From contig NZ_BNBR01000003.1 in the NCBI RefSeq assembly GCF_014656055.1, forward strand, positions 494,482-558,481: a stretch of DNA of 64,000 bases, given 5' to 3'. Both the position numbers and the translations under genes were made by a program. Under the pieces are notes generated by a model. It was given only the letters and a program-made list of their open reading frames with translations, was not told the DNA's origin and searched no databases. Of the stretch, positions 23,740 through 33,105 are shown one piece after another. The stretch is from Streptomyces griseosporeus (GTDB lineage: Bacteria > Actinomycetota > Actinomycetes > Streptomycetales > Streptomycetaceae). Every line of letters starts with the position of its first letter. Positions within the stretch are counted from its first letter, which is position 1.

Positions 23740-24279
23740 ATGGCAGACGATCGGTACGGCCTCGTCGTGGACGCCGGTGTCGAGGTGCCCATGCCCGGGG
23801 ACGGCGAGACGTGGGCGGTGGGGGCGGTCGTGCTCGACGGGCGGGGGCGGGCGTTCGCGCAGCGGCGCGGCGCCGGCCGGCGGCTGTTCCCCGACTGCTG
23901 GGACATCGTCGGCGGGCATGTGGAGGCCGGCGAGTCCCTGCTGGAGGCGCTCGCCCGGGAGGTGCGGGAGGAGACCGGCTGGCGGCTGCGCCGGGTGCGG
24001 CGGCTGCTCGGGGTCACCTCATGGACCGGCGACGACGGCGGCGGGCTGCGGCACGAGGCCGACTTCCTGGTGGACGTCGACGGCGACCTGGACCGCCCCG
24101 CGCTGGAGTGGTCCAAGCACTCCGCCTACGACTGGTTCGGGCCCGGCGATCTGGACCGGCTCAAGGAGAACCGGTCGCCCGGCGAGTACCTGGTCCACGA
24201 CCTGATCGCCGCGGCGCTCGGCACCGGCTCCCCGGCCCCGACCGGTCTGCCGGACGGGCGTGCCATCCTGAGGGAGTGA
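23740..24279 (+). CDS. NUDIX hydrolase
   Basis: This 179-residue protein has a Nudix box GGHVEAGESLLEALAREVREETGW (about residues 57-80), with the required G-x5-E-x7-REVREE pattern complete and able to bind Mg. It starts MADDRYGLVVDAGVEVPM and should hydrolyse a nucleoside diphosphate-linked substrate; which one is not shown. The stop overlaps the next gene's GTG by 4 nt, linking it to an AraC-type regulator. Confidence 0.9.
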   Translation: MADDRYGLVVDAGVEVPMPGDGETWAVGAVVLDGRGRAFAQRRGAGRRLFPDCWDIVGGHVEAGESLLEALAREVREETGWRLRRVRRLLGVTSWTGDDGGGLRHEADFLVDVDGDLDRPALEWSKHSAYDWFGPGDLDRLKENRSPGEYLVHDLIAAALGTGSPAPTGLPDGRAILRE

Positions 24280-24674
24280 CGACCACCACGGAGGACCTGG
24301 TCCGGCTGCGGCGGGCCCGTGACCGGATGGACCGCGAGTACGCCGAGCCGCTGGACATCGCCGCGCTCGCCCGTACCGCGCTGATGTCCCCCGGCCACTT
24401 CCAGCGCAGCTTCCGCGAGGCCTACGGCGAGACGCCCTACGGCTACCTCATGACCCGCCGCGTCGAGCGTGCCAAGACGCTGCTGCGGCGCGGCGACCTG
24501 ACGGTGACGGAGGTGTGCATCGCGGTCGGCTGCACCTCGCTCGGCTCGTTCAGCTCGCGCTTCACGGAGCTGGTCGGGGAGACGCCGAGCGCGTACCGGG
24601 CGCGCTCGCACGCGGCGGGCGAGCAGGTCCCGCCCTGCGTGGCGCGCACCTTCACCCGCCCGCGCCGCCGTTAG
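24276..24674 (+). CDS. AraC family small HTH regulator
   Basis: This 132-residue protein begins VTTTTEDLVRLRR and consists almost only of the AraC DNA-binding domain. The first HTH is LDIAALARTALMSPGHFQRSF; the second is DLTVTEVCIAVGCTSLGSFSSRFTELVGETPSAYR. No ligand domain is present. A 26-residue basic tail follows. GTG 24276 overlaps the NUDIX stop. The glyoxalase-fold genes directly downstream on the same strand are plausible targets (inferred). Confidence 0.88.
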   Translation: MTTTTEDLVRLRRARDRMDREYAEPLDIAALARTALMSPGHFQRSFREAYGETPYGYLMTRRVERAKTLLRRGDLTVTEVCIAVGCTSLGSFSSRFTELVGETPSAYRARSHAAGEQVPPCVARTFTRPRRR

Positions 24675-24684
24675 GTTCACCGCC

Positions 24685-25101
24685 ATGGACGTGAAACTGA
24701 AGCAGTGCTTCATCGCCGTCGACGACTTCGACAAGGCGCTCGCCTTCTACGTGGACGTGCTCGGCCTGGAGATCCGCAACGACGTGGCCTTCGAGGACAT
24801 GCGCTGGGTGACCGTGGGGTCGCCGCTCCAGCCGGACGTGGAGATCGTGCTGGAGCCGCCCGCCGCCAACCCGGACTTCTCCCCCGCCGACCGTGAGGCG
24901 ATGGCCCGGCTGCTGGCCAAGGGCGTGCTGCGCGGGGTGAACTTCACCACCGCGGACTGCGACGCCCTCTACCAGCGCGTCCAGGAGGCCGGCGGGGACG
25001 TGCTGCAGGAGCCGATGGACCAGCCGTACGGCGTGCGGGACTGCGCGTTCCGGGACCCGGCGGGGAACATGCTGCGGTTCATGGAGCGCCGGGACGGCTG
25101 A
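24685..25101 (+). CDS. VOC family (glyoxalase-fold) protein
   Basis: This 138-residue protein begins MDVKLKQCFIAVDDFDKALAFYVDVLGLEIRND and ends with the typical DPAGNMLRFMERR motif. It has one vicinal-oxygen-chelate module of two beta-alpha-beta units. It starts 10 nt after the AraC gene, so the NUDIX-AraC-VOC genes probably share a transcript. An enzymatic role (lyase or dioxygenase) or antibiotic binding cannot be separated from sequence. Confidence 0.88.
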   Translation: MDVKLKQCFIAVDDFDKALAFYVDVLGLEIRNDVAFEDMRWVTVGSPLQPDVEIVLEPPAANPDFSPADREAMARLLAKGVLRGVNFTTADCDALYQRVQEAGGDVLQEPMDQPYGVRDCAFRDPAGNMLRFMERRDG

Positions 25102-25134
25102 CCGCGCCGAACGGCCCGCCGTACGATCGCCCGC

Positions 25135-25875
25135 ATGACCGAACCTGTGCTGTGGACCTACGCGTTCGCCGACCGCCCGATGGACCGCTTCGAAGCGGCC
25201 TGCGCCTTCTGGACGGCCGTCACGGACACCCGTCTGTCCGAGCTGCGCGGTGAACACGCGGAGTTCACCACCCTGCTGCCCGCCGGGGCGGACGCCTGCG
25301 TGAAGGTGCAGGGGGTCGCGGCGGGCGACGGCGGCGCGCATCTCGACCTGTGCGTGGCGAACGTGCCCGGCCTGGTCGCGGCGGCCCTGCGGCTCGGCGC
25401 GCAGATGCTCGCCGAGCACGACAGGTGGGCGGTACTGCGGTCGCCGGGCGGACAGGCGTTCTGCGCGGCGCCCTGGCAGGGGGAGAGGGTACGGCCGCCC
25501 GTGACGCGCGGCAGCCGCCTGGACCAGGTGTGCCTGGACCTGCCGCCGTCGGTGTACGCCGCCGAAGTCGCCTTCTGGACCGCGCTGTTGCCGGACTGGG
25601 ACTCGGTGCCCGGCTCGCTCCCCGAGTTCCACGTGGTCAAGCCGCCGCCCGGGCTGCCTATGCGCATCCTCCTGCAGCGCCTGGCGGAGGAACGGCCGAC
25701 GGGCGCCCATCTCGACCTGGCCTGCGCCGACATCGCCGCGACCCGCGCCCGCCACGAGACGCTGGGCGCGACCGCGCTCTCCCACGGCTCCCACTGGACG
25801 GTCATGCGCGACCCGGCCGGCGGGGTGTACTGCCTGACGGGACGGGACCCGGAGACGGGCGGCCTGCCCGCCTAG
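25135..25875 (+). CDS. Two-domain VOC family protein
   Basis: This 246-residue protein has two glyoxalase-like modules. The first is residues 1-125 (VLWTYAFADRPMDRFEAACAFW up to LRSPGGQAFCAAPW); the second is 130-240 (RLDQVCLDLPPS...FWTALLPDWD up to MRDPAGGVYCLTGRDP). The tandem arrangement resembles glyoxalase-superfamily proteins that chelate a metal or small ligand. The start codon is ATG. The stop overlaps the convergent DUF952 gene by 4 nt. Confidence 0.85.
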   Translation: MTEPVLWTYAFADRPMDRFEAACAFWTAVTDTRLSELRGEHAEFTTLLPAGADACVKVQGVAAGDGGAHLDLCVANVPGLVAAALRLGAQMLAEHDRWAVLRSPGGQAFCAAPWQGERVRPPVTRGSRLDQVCLDLPPSVYAAEVAFWTALLPDWDSVPGSLPEFHVVKPPPGLPMRILLQRLAEERPTGAHLDLACADIAATRARHETLGATALSHGSHWTVMRDPAGGVYCLTGRDPETGGLPA

Positions 25876-26207
25876 GCCCGCTGGTCCCAGGGTTCCGTGC
25901 CGACGACCGCCGACACCGGGATCGGGCCGTAGACGTGCGGGAACGCCTCGGCGCCGGGCTCCGGTGCCTCGTACCTCACCGGCGCGTCCAGCCGCTCCGG
26001 GTCGATGACCAGGACCACCAGCTCGTCGGGGCCGTCGTAGGAGCCGTAGAGGAAGCGCGCCACGGCCGGGAGCTGGGCGCGGGTCGAGCAGTGGATGAAG
26101 CCCTCCTCGTCGAGGGTGCGGCCCCGGGTGGACATCGTGTAGGCGCCCTGCGCGCGGGCCGCTTCCCACAGGGAGTGTTCGGTGAGGTGCAGGATGGGTT
26201 CGGTCAT
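25872..26207 (-). CDS. DUF952 domain protein
   Basis: This 111-residue protein begins MTEPILHLTEHSLWEAARAQGAY. Family markers are GFIHCSTRAQLPAVARFLYG and the C-terminal FPHVYGPIPVSAVV. DUF952 proteins have an ADP-ribosyltransferase-like fold, but their activity is unknown. The gene lies 10 nt downstream of the ECF sigma gene stop on the same strand and may be co-transcribed with other minus genes, or independent. Confidence 0.88.
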   Translation of the reverse strand: MTEPILHLTEHSLWEAARAQGAYTMSTRGRTLDEEGFIHCSTRAQLPAVARFLYGSYDGPDELVVLVIDPERLDAPVRYEAPEPGAEAFPHVYGPIPVSAVVGTEPWDQRA

Positions 26208-26216
26208 GCGGGCACC

Positions 26217-27434
<1,218 letters not shown>

Positions 27435-27443
27435 CGGGCACGC

Positions 27444-27860
27444 TCAGCAGTCCCCGGCGCTCCCGTCCATGATCGGCCGGATCACGACCGCCCTGCGGGC
27501 CGCGCCCTCCGGCTGGGGGCAGCGGCTGACGTGCTCGGCGATCTCGGTGACCCGCTCCAGGCTCGCGCAGTCCAGCACCCAGTACCCGGCGAGGACCTCC
27601 TTCGTCTCGCCGTACGGCCCGTCGGTGATCACGGGCTTGCCGTCCGCGTCCACGGTGACCAGGCGGGTCCGCGCCGGCTCGGCGAGGCCCTGCCCGTCGA
27701 TCATCTCGCCGGTCTCGGCGAGGTCGTCGTTGAGGGCGCCCATGTAGGCGTACACGGCCTGGACCTCCTCCTCGCTCCAGGCCGGTGACGTCTCGGAGGC
27801 CTTGCCGGCCATGCCCTCGTACTCCGCCTGCGTGCCCTGCACCATGACCAGGTACTTCAT
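27444..27860 (-). CDS. YCII-related DGPF domain protein (ECF42 partner)
   Basis: This 138-residue protein begins MKYLVMVQGTQAEYEGM. It has the family segment VITDGPYGETKEVLAGYWVLDCASLE, where the DGPF name motif reads DGPY. The ATG has AAGGAG upstream. Such genes regularly precede ECF42 sigma genes and are their best known targets. The fold is ferredoxin-like and the biochemical role is not known. Confidence 0.9.
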   Translation of the reverse strand: MKYLVMVQGTQAEYEGMAGKASETSPAWSEEEVQAVYAYMGALNDDLAETGEMIDGQGLAEPARTRLVTVDADGKPVITDGPYGETKEVLAGYWVLDCASLERVTEIAEHVSRCPQPEGAARRAVVIRPIMDGSAGDC

Positions 27861-27958
27861 CGGTCCGCTCCTTGTGCGTTCGTCGGCCTCGGTCGGCTTT
27901 CACAGGGGACGTCGGAGCCGGTCCGCGATTCTCGACACGGTGGTCAGGAATTCTCGGG

Positions 27959-28315
27959 TCAGGAATTCTCGGGACCGGGGGCGGGGGCGGTACCGGGGGC
28001 GGGGGCGGCGTCAGTGCCCGTGCCTGCGCTCGTGCCTGCGCCTGTGCCTGTGCCCGTGCTCGTGCCCGTGCCGCCGTCCTCGCGGGCCGGCTCCGGCGCA
28101 CGGGGCTCCCCAGGAGGCGCTGCGGACTTGTTCCCGACCGCGCTCCCCGCCCGGCCGTGCTCCTCGGCGGCCGGTGTGCCGTACGCCGCGCAGCCGGGGT
28201 TGCGGCAGGGCCCCGGCGCCCACACCGGCACCCACGCGCCCAGCGTCTTGTGGCGCCGGACGACCGTCTCGACAGGCTGTCCGCAGACGGGACAGACGTG
28301 TTCCTCGCGGTCCAT
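27959..28315 (-). CDS. Zinc-ribbon hypothetical protein with Gly/Thr/Ala/Pro-rich tail
   Basis: This 118-residue protein begins MDREEHVCPVCGQPVETVVRR. A zinc ribbon is formed by CPVC (residues 8-11) and CRNPGC (about 37-42). From about residue 80 the chain becomes low complexity, GTGTSTGTGTGAGTSAG..., then Ala/Pro, encoded by a GC-rich simple repeat (27970-28080). The tail length may vary between strains. The ribosome site is weak (GAGGGA close to the ATG). No family beyond the zinc ribbon is recognised. Confidence 0.6.
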   Translation of the reverse strand: MDREEHVCPVCGQPVETVVRRHKTLGAWVPVWAPGPCRNPGCAAYGTPAAEEHGRAGSAVGNKSAAPPGEPRAPEPAREDGGTGTSTGTGTGAGTSAGTGTDAAPAPGTAPAPGPENS

Positions 28316-28357
28316 TCCCTCAGCGTAGGGCGGCCCGGCCTCCGGCGCCCCTCGCCG

Positions 28358-28951
28358 TCAGCCGCGCGGCTCGCGCCACATGGGCCACATGCGGGGGCCG
28401 TCCGGCAGGTCGAGGACGCGCTCGGTGAGGGTGGCGAACCCGAGGCGGGCGTACAGGGCGCGGCTGCGGGCGCTGCTCGCCTCCAGGTAGGCGGGCACAC
28501 CGTCGCGGTCGCAGCGGTCGAGGACGTGCGCGAGGAGGGCGCTGCCGAGGCCCTCGCCCTGGCGGCCGGGGGCGACGCCGATCATCCACAGGTACTCGTG
28601 GGCGCGGTGCGCGGGGTGGATCCCCGCGGTGAGCCGGCCGATCAGCTCGACGCGTTCGTTGGCCGGGTCGACGGCCTCACGCAGCAGGGCGGGGCCGTCG
28701 TCGTCGGTGTGCTCCCCGGCCGGGACGGACAGCCACAGGGCGCAGGCGGAACCGTCCTCCGTGAGGTCGACGCGGCCCTCGGCGAGCACGATGTCGGTGA
28801 AGGCCGCCATCAGCCGGTGGTGGGTCCTGCGGCGGTGGTCGGCCGCAGGAAACACCCAGGAGCTGACCGGATCGTCCTGGAAGGCCTCGTCCAGCAGCCG
28901 GATCACCAGCTCCCGGTCGCCCTCCCCCGCAGCCCGGATCGCCACGCCCAT
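28358..28951 (-). CDS. GNAT family N-acetyltransferase
   Basis: This 197-residue protein begins MGVAIRAAGEGDRELVIRLLDEAF. The acetyl-CoA site is the typical V-A-P-G-R-Q-G-E-G-L-G-S-A-L motif (about residues 126-139), followed by YLEASSARSRALYARLGF. I preferred ATG 28951 (GGAGGGG upstream) over a GTG two codons earlier. The substrate is unknown. It is separated from the polyprenyl synthetase gene by hairpins. Confidence 0.87.
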   Translation of the reverse strand: MGVAIRAAGEGDRELVIRLLDEAFQDDPVSSWVFPAADHRRRTHHRLMAAFTDIVLAEGRVDLTEDGSACALWLSVPAGEHTDDDGPALLREAVDPANERVELIGRLTAGIHPAHRAHEYLWMIGVAPGRQGEGLGSALLAHVLDRCDRDGVPAYLEASSARSRALYARLGFATLTERVLDLPDGPRMWPMWREPRG

Positions 28952-29047
28952 GTCCACCCCTCCGCCTCAACCGCCGTTTCCGCCAAGGAGGTTGAGCCTA
29001 TCCAGGGCCCGGTACGGGGGCATGTCCGGGGCCCCGTGCGGGGAGGG

Positions 29048-29080
29048 CGGGCCCCGCGCACCGTGGGGTTGCGCGGGGCC
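29048..29080 (-). terminator. Hairpin downstream of the encapsulin/polyprenyl synthetase operon
   Basis: GGGCCCCGCGCA and TGCGCGGGGCCC form a 12-bp perfect stem with a 9-nt loop. A second 9-bp stem (29103-29111 with 29121-29129) lies between it and the synthetase stop. There is no T run. Confidence 0.55.
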
Positions 29081-29163
29081 CCTCCGGCCGGCACCGCCGG
29101 GGACCGTGCGGGGTCAGGAACCGCACGGTCGCCGGCGGCCCGGGGTCCGGTGGCGGGCGGCGG

Positions 29164-30663
29164 TCAGGTGCTGCGCCGGGTGACGAACTCGGCCAGCGCG
29201 AGCAGCCCTTCGGCCGACTCCGGCTCCGGGATCGCGCGGGACAGTGCCTGCACCGCGCGGGCCATCCGGTCGGCGGCCTCGGTCTGCGCCCAGTCCCGCC
29301 CGCCGGCCCGCTCCACGGCGAGTGCCGTGCCGTTCAGGTCCTCCTTGTCGTACGGCGTCTCGTACAGCGCGGCCAGCTCCGCCGCCGCCGGGGTGCCGGA
29401 GGCGAGCGCCGCGACCACCGGCAGGGACTTCTTGCGGGCGGCGAGGTCCGCGCCGGCCGGTTTGCCGGTGCGGCTGGGATCGCCCCAGATGCCGATGACG
29501 TCGTCGATGAGCTGGAAGGCGAGCCCGGCCTCCCGGCCGAACGCGTCCAGCGCCTCGACGTCCCGCGCGGACGCTCCCGCGTACAGCGCCCCCACCGCGC
29601 AGGCGCAGCCGATCAGCGCGCCGGTCTTGGCCTCGGCCATGGCGAGCACCTCCGCCAGGCCCACGTCGGCGGGGCCGCGCCGCTCCAGCGAGGTGTCCGC
29701 GTGCTGCCCGGCGCACAGTTCGACGACGCAGTCCGCGAGCCGGGCCGCCGCGGCGGCGGAGGCCGGGTGCGGGTCCTCGGCGAGCAGCCGCAGGGCGAGC
29801 GCCAGGAGGGCGTCCCCGGCGAGGATCGCGTCGGCGTCGCCGAACACGGTCCAGGCGGTGGGCCGGTGCCGGCGGCTGGCGTCCCGGTCCATCACGTCGT
29901 CGTGGAGCAGGGTGAAGTTGTGGACCAGTTCCACCGCGACGGCGGCCCGTACGGCGCCGCCCCGGGCCGCGGGGCCGCCGAGCGCGGCGGCTGCCGCGAG
30001 GACGAGCGCGGGCCGCAGGGCCTTGCCCGCGCCGCCGGAGGCCTGTCTGCCGTCCGCCTCCTGCCAGCCGAAGTGGTAGAGCGCGACACGGCGCATGGGG
30101 CCCGGCAGGGTCTCCAGGGCCGCACGCAACTCGGGGTCGACCACGGCACGGGTGCGCCGCAGGATGTCGGCTGCCTCGGCACCGTCACCCGGGGCTTCCG
30201 GGGTGACCCGGGCCTCTGGTGCCACCGGCGCTTCCGGGACAGCGGGAGGCACGGCCGGTGTCGTCGGGGTGGCCGGGGGTACGGCCGGTGCCCTCGGAGT
30301 GGCCGGGGGTACGGCCGGTTCCCTCGGAGTGGCCGGGGGCACGGCCGGTGCCGTCGGGGCGGCCGGGAGTACGGCCGGTTCCCTCGGAGTGGCCGGGGGT
30401 ACGTCCGGTGCGACCAGGCCGCCTGCACGTGCGGCCGGGGTGTCCGGAGCCGCGGCGGCCGAAGGCACGGCCGGCCCGGCCGGGGCTGACGGACGTGCCG
30501 CCGGTACCACCCGAGCCGTCGGTACCGCCGGGGCGGGCGCCGCGGCCGGGGTGCCGGCATCCCCCCGGCGCGCGCGCTGACCGCTGATCCCGGGCGGTCC
30601 CGGCCGTGGCGTGGTGCGGACGCCGCCCGGGCTGTCGGCGGGCTGGGTCAGGGACTCGGTCAA
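29164..30663 (-). CDS. Polyprenyl synthetase with disordered N-terminal cargo-type extension
   Basis: TTG 30663 is chosen as start (LTESLTQPADSPGG) because GAGGGGGAG lies just upstream and earlier starts lie inside the encapsulin gene. Of the 499 residues, the first ~165 are Ala/Pro-rich and disordered, with a 10-residue repeat (PPATPREPAV type) at about 88-145. The enzyme domain follows. Its first Asp-rich motif is LLHDDVMDRD and its second FQLIDDVIGIWGD, as in trans-isoprenyl diphosphate synthases. In family 2B encapsulin systems such unstructured N-termini target terpenoid enzymes into the shell. The neighbouring shell gene, 115 nt upstream on the same strand, fits this. Product chain length is not predicted. 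Confidence 0.9.
   Translation of the reverse strand: MTESLTQPADSPGGVRTTPRPGPPGISGQRARRGDAGTPAAAPAPAVPTARVVPAARPSAPAGPAVPSAAAAPDTPAARAGGLVAPDVPPATPREPAVLPAAPTAPAVPPATPREPAVPPATPRAPAVPPATPTTPAVPPAVPEAPVAPEARVTPEAPGDGAEAADILRRTRAVVDPELRAALETLPGPMRRVALYHFGWQEADGRQASGGAGKALRPALVLAAAAALGGPAARGGAVRAAVAVELVHNFTLLHDDVMDRDASRRHRPTAWTVFGDADAILAGDALLALALRLLAEDPHPASAAAAARLADCVVELCAGQHADTSLERRGPADVGLAEVLAMAEAKTGALIGCACAVGALYAGASARDVEALDAFGREAGLAFQLIDDVIGIWGDPSRTGKPAGADLAARKKSLPVVAALASGTPAAAELAALYETPYDKEDLNGTALAVERAGGRDWAQTEAADRMARAVQALSRAIPEPESAEGLLALAEFVTRRST
30229..30402 (-). repeat. 30-bp tandem repeat encoding Pro/Ala decapeptides
   Basis: About six imperfect 30-bp units lie inside the polyprenyl synthetase gene. 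Each encodes a variant of PPATPxxPAV. They keep the reading frame, so the copy number can change without breaking the enzyme. This is a coding minisatellite, not a CRISPR array. Confidence 0.8.
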
Positions 30664-30778
30664 CGGCTCCCCCTCGGCAGGTCGGCGGACGGCGGCCGTG
30701 CCGCCGGGGTCCGGCCGGTGCCCCCGCGGTGCCCCCGCCCGGGCGGGCGGGCGCACGGCGTCCCGGCGGCGGGGACGG

Positions 30779-32185
30779 TCATCGCCAGCGGCCGATCTCG
30801 ACGTTCTCCAGCACGCCGAGGGCATCGGGGACGAGGACGGCGGCCGAGTAGTAGGCCGTCACGAGGTACTTGATGATGGCCTGTTCGTTGATGCCCATGA
30901 ACCGCACGGACAGGCTCGGCTCGATCTCGTCGGGGATGCCGGACTGGCGCAGGCCCACGACGCCCTGGTCGGCCTCGCCGAGACGCATCGCGATGATGGA
31001 GCTGGTGCGCTCGGGTGTGACCGGGATCTTGTTGCACGGGTAGATCGGCACGCCCCGCCAGGTGGGGATGCGGTTGCCGCCGACGTCGATGGTCTCGGGC
31101 ACCAGTCCGCGCTTGTTGAGTTCGCGGCCGAACGCGGCGATCGCGCGCGGGTGGGCGAGGAACATCTTGGTGCCGCGCCGCCGGCTGAGCAGCTCGTCCA
31201 TGTCGTCCGGGCCGGGCACGCCGTCGTGCGGCTGGATCCGCTGGTCGTACTCGCAGTTGTGGAGCAGGCCGAACTCGCGGTTGTTGACCAGCTCGTGCTC
31301 CTGGCGCTCCTTCAGCGCCTCGACCGTGAGCCGCAGCTGCTGCTCGGTCTGGTTCATCGGCTGGTTGTACAGGTCGGCCACGCGCGAGTGGATGCGCAGC
31401 ACGGTCTGGGCGATGCTCAGTTCGTACTCGCGGGGCCGGGCCTCGTAGTCGACGAAGGTGTGCGGGATGTCCGGCTCGCCGGAGTGGCCGGCGGCGAGTT
31501 CGACCTCCTTCTCGCCGTACTTGTTGGTGCGCTGCTCCGGAAGGGCGCGCTGCTGCTGCAGGTGGCCGCTGAGGGACTCGGCGCGCTCGGCGACCTGCTC
31601 GACGTGGTCGCGGCTGAGGACGAGCAGGGTGCACGCCGTGTCCGCGCGGGCGGTGTACTCCCAGATGGCGTCCCCGCTCATCAGCGCCGCGTCGCCGAAG
31701 TAGGCGCCGTCGGCGAGCACGCCGAGCACCTGGTCGTCGCCGTAGGGGCCGGTGCCGACCTTCTCGACGCGGCCGTGCGCCAGCAGGTAGACCTCGTCGG
31801 TGCGGCTGCCGAAGGAGGCGATGACCTCGCCCGCGGCGACCTCGCGCTGGGTGCAGCGCCGGGCGAGTTCGGCCAGCACGTCCTCGTCCTCGTACCCCCT
31901 GAACGCGGGCAGTTCGCCCAGCTCGGCGGGGATGACCTCGACGCGGTCGCCGGTCTTCACGAACGTGATGCGGCCGTCGCCGACGGCGTACGTCAGGCGT
32001 CGGTTGACGCGGTATGTGCCGCCCTGCACGTCCACCCACGGAAGCATCCGCAGCAGCCAGCGCGAGCTGATCTCCTGCATCTGCGGAACGGACTTGGTGG
32101 TGGTGGCCAGGTTCCGCGCGGCCGCGGTGCCGAGGCTCTGCTGCGGCCTGCCCTGCTCGGTGCGGACCTCTTCGCCTACCGACAT
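30779..32185 (-). CDS. Family 2B encapsulin shell protein with cyclic-nucleotide-binding insert
   Basis: This 468-residue protein begins MSVGEEVRTEQGRPQQSL. It has an HK97-type shell fold split by a cyclic-nucleotide-binding-like domain (about residues 95-220: EVAAGEVIASFGSRTDEVYLLAHGRVE, then LGVLADGAYFGDAAL and a Thr-Ala-Arg-Ala-Asp-Thr segment). It ends with the shell text LSVRFMGINEQAIIKYLVTAYYSAAVLVPDALG. This is the EshA-like family now assigned to family 2B encapsulins. Shells enclose terpenoid enzymes encoded next to them. Here the partner is the polyprenyl synthetase, with no terpene cyclase adjacent. ATG 32185 follows GGAGGG. Confidence 0.92.
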   Translation of the reverse strand: MSVGEEVRTEQGRPQQSLGTAAARNLATTTKSVPQMQEISSRWLLRMLPWVDVQGGTYRVNRRLTYAVGDGRITFVKTGDRVEVIPAELGELPAFRGYEDEDVLAELARRCTQREVAAGEVIASFGSRTDEVYLLAHGRVEKVGTGPYGDDQVLGVLADGAYFGDAALMSGDAIWEYTARADTACTLLVLSRDHVEQVAERAESLSGHLQQQRALPEQRTNKYGEKEVELAAGHSGEPDIPHTFVDYEARPREYELSIAQTVLRIHSRVADLYNQPMNQTEQQLRLTVEALKERQEHELVNNREFGLLHNCEYDQRIQPHDGVPGPDDMDELLSRRRGTKMFLAHPRAIAAFGRELNKRGLVPETIDVGGNRIPTWRGVPIYPCNKIPVTPERTSSIIAMRLGEADQGVVGLRQSGIPDEIEPSLSVRFMGINEQAIIKYLVTAYYSAAVLVPDALGVLENVEIGRWR

Positions 32186-32372
32186 AAGGAATTGCCCTCC
32201 CGGTCATGCTCCGGCATCCGAACTGCGCCGGGCATTCGATCTCGTGACCAGGGTTTCATCACGCACCGTGCCGGTGCTATTACACGAAAGAGCGGGGTTG
32301 GAACCCCGCACGGTGGGCACAAATGGGGGCTCTGTCCAGCGGTCGGCGGCTCCGCCGGTTGTCCGGATCGGC

Positions 32373-32387
32373 TCGCACACTGTGCGA
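32373..32387. promoter_or_regulatory. Perfect 15-nt palindrome TCGCACA-C-TGTGCGA
   Basis: This lies in the 307-bp divergent region between the encapsulin (start 32185) and amidase (start 32493) genes. It is flanked by two direct copies of GTCCGGATCG (32361-32370 and 32396-32405). The arrangement suggests a regulator site for one or both genes. The binding protein is unknown. The remaining bases of this region show nothing else that I recognise. Confidence 0.5.
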
Positions 32388-32492
32388 AGCAGGTGGTCCG
32401 GATCGTTCCGTTTCGGTAGAAGGTCCGTTACGAAAGACGGCCGCGTTCTGCGGCCGTGGACAGCAGCACGACGGAACGCCGAGGAGGCAGTC

Positions 32493-33083
32493 ATGGCCTC
32501 GCCCCTGTCCGCAAGCGCATTCCTGGACGCCCTCAGAGACGAGGGCCTGACCGTTGTCGAGGTCGGCGACTGGCGCCATCACAACCGCAATCACAAGGGC
32601 CCGTGGGGGCCCGTGCACGGCGTGATGATCCATCACACGGCGACCGAGGGTGCCGCCCGGACCGTCGAGCTGTGCCGCAAGGGCTACACCGGTCTGCCGG
32701 GCCCGCTGTGCCACGGCGTCATCACCAAGGACGGCACCGTCCACCTCGTCGGCCACGGCCGCGCCAACCACGCCGGTCTCGGCGACGACGACGTGCTGCG
32801 CGCGGTGATCGCGGAGAAGGCGCTGCCGCACGACAACGAGGCGAACACCGACGGCAACCGGCACTTCTACGGCTTCGAGTGCGAGAACCTCGGCGACGGC
32901 CAGGACCCCTGGCCGCCCGCCCAGCTGGCGGCGATGGAGAAGGCCGCGGCGGCGCTGTGCCGGCGGCACGGCTGGACCGAGCGGTCGGTGATCGGCCACC
33001 TGGAGTGGCAGCCGGGGAAGGTGGATCCGCGGGGGTTCACGATGGCGTGGCTGCGGGAGCGGATCCGGGACCGCCTGAAGTGA
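32493..33083 (+). CDS. N-acetylmuramoyl-L-alanine amidase (Amidase_2 / PGRP fold)
   Basis: This 196-residue protein begins MASPLSASAFLDALRDEGL. The Amidase_2 zinc site is visible as VMIHHTATEG (first His) and IGHLEWQPGKVDPRGF (second His with Lys and Asp). No signal peptide or wall-binding domain is present, so export is unclear. The compact form resembles phage-type endolysins. It should cleave the MurNAc-L-Ala amide bond. ATG 32493 follows GAGGAGG. The gene is followed 22 nt later by a PLP enzyme gene. Confidence 0.9.
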   Translation: MASPLSASAFLDALRDEGLTVVEVGDWRHHNRNHKGPWGPVHGVMIHHTATEGAARTVELCRKGYTGLPGPLCHGVITKDGTVHLVGHGRANHAGLGDDDVLRAVIAEKALPHDNEANTDGNRHFYGFECENLGDGQDPWPPAQLAAMEKAAAALCRRHGWTERSVIGHLEWQPGKVDPRGFTMAWLRERIRDRLK

Positions 33084-33105
33084 GCGCCTGTTCGACAATG
33101 GGGCG

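Noticed and set aside
30229..30402. Possible CRISPR-like repeat array
   Set aside because: The 30-bp units are directly adjacent, degenerate and in frame, with no unique spacers. They encode the Pro/Ala tail of the synthetase.
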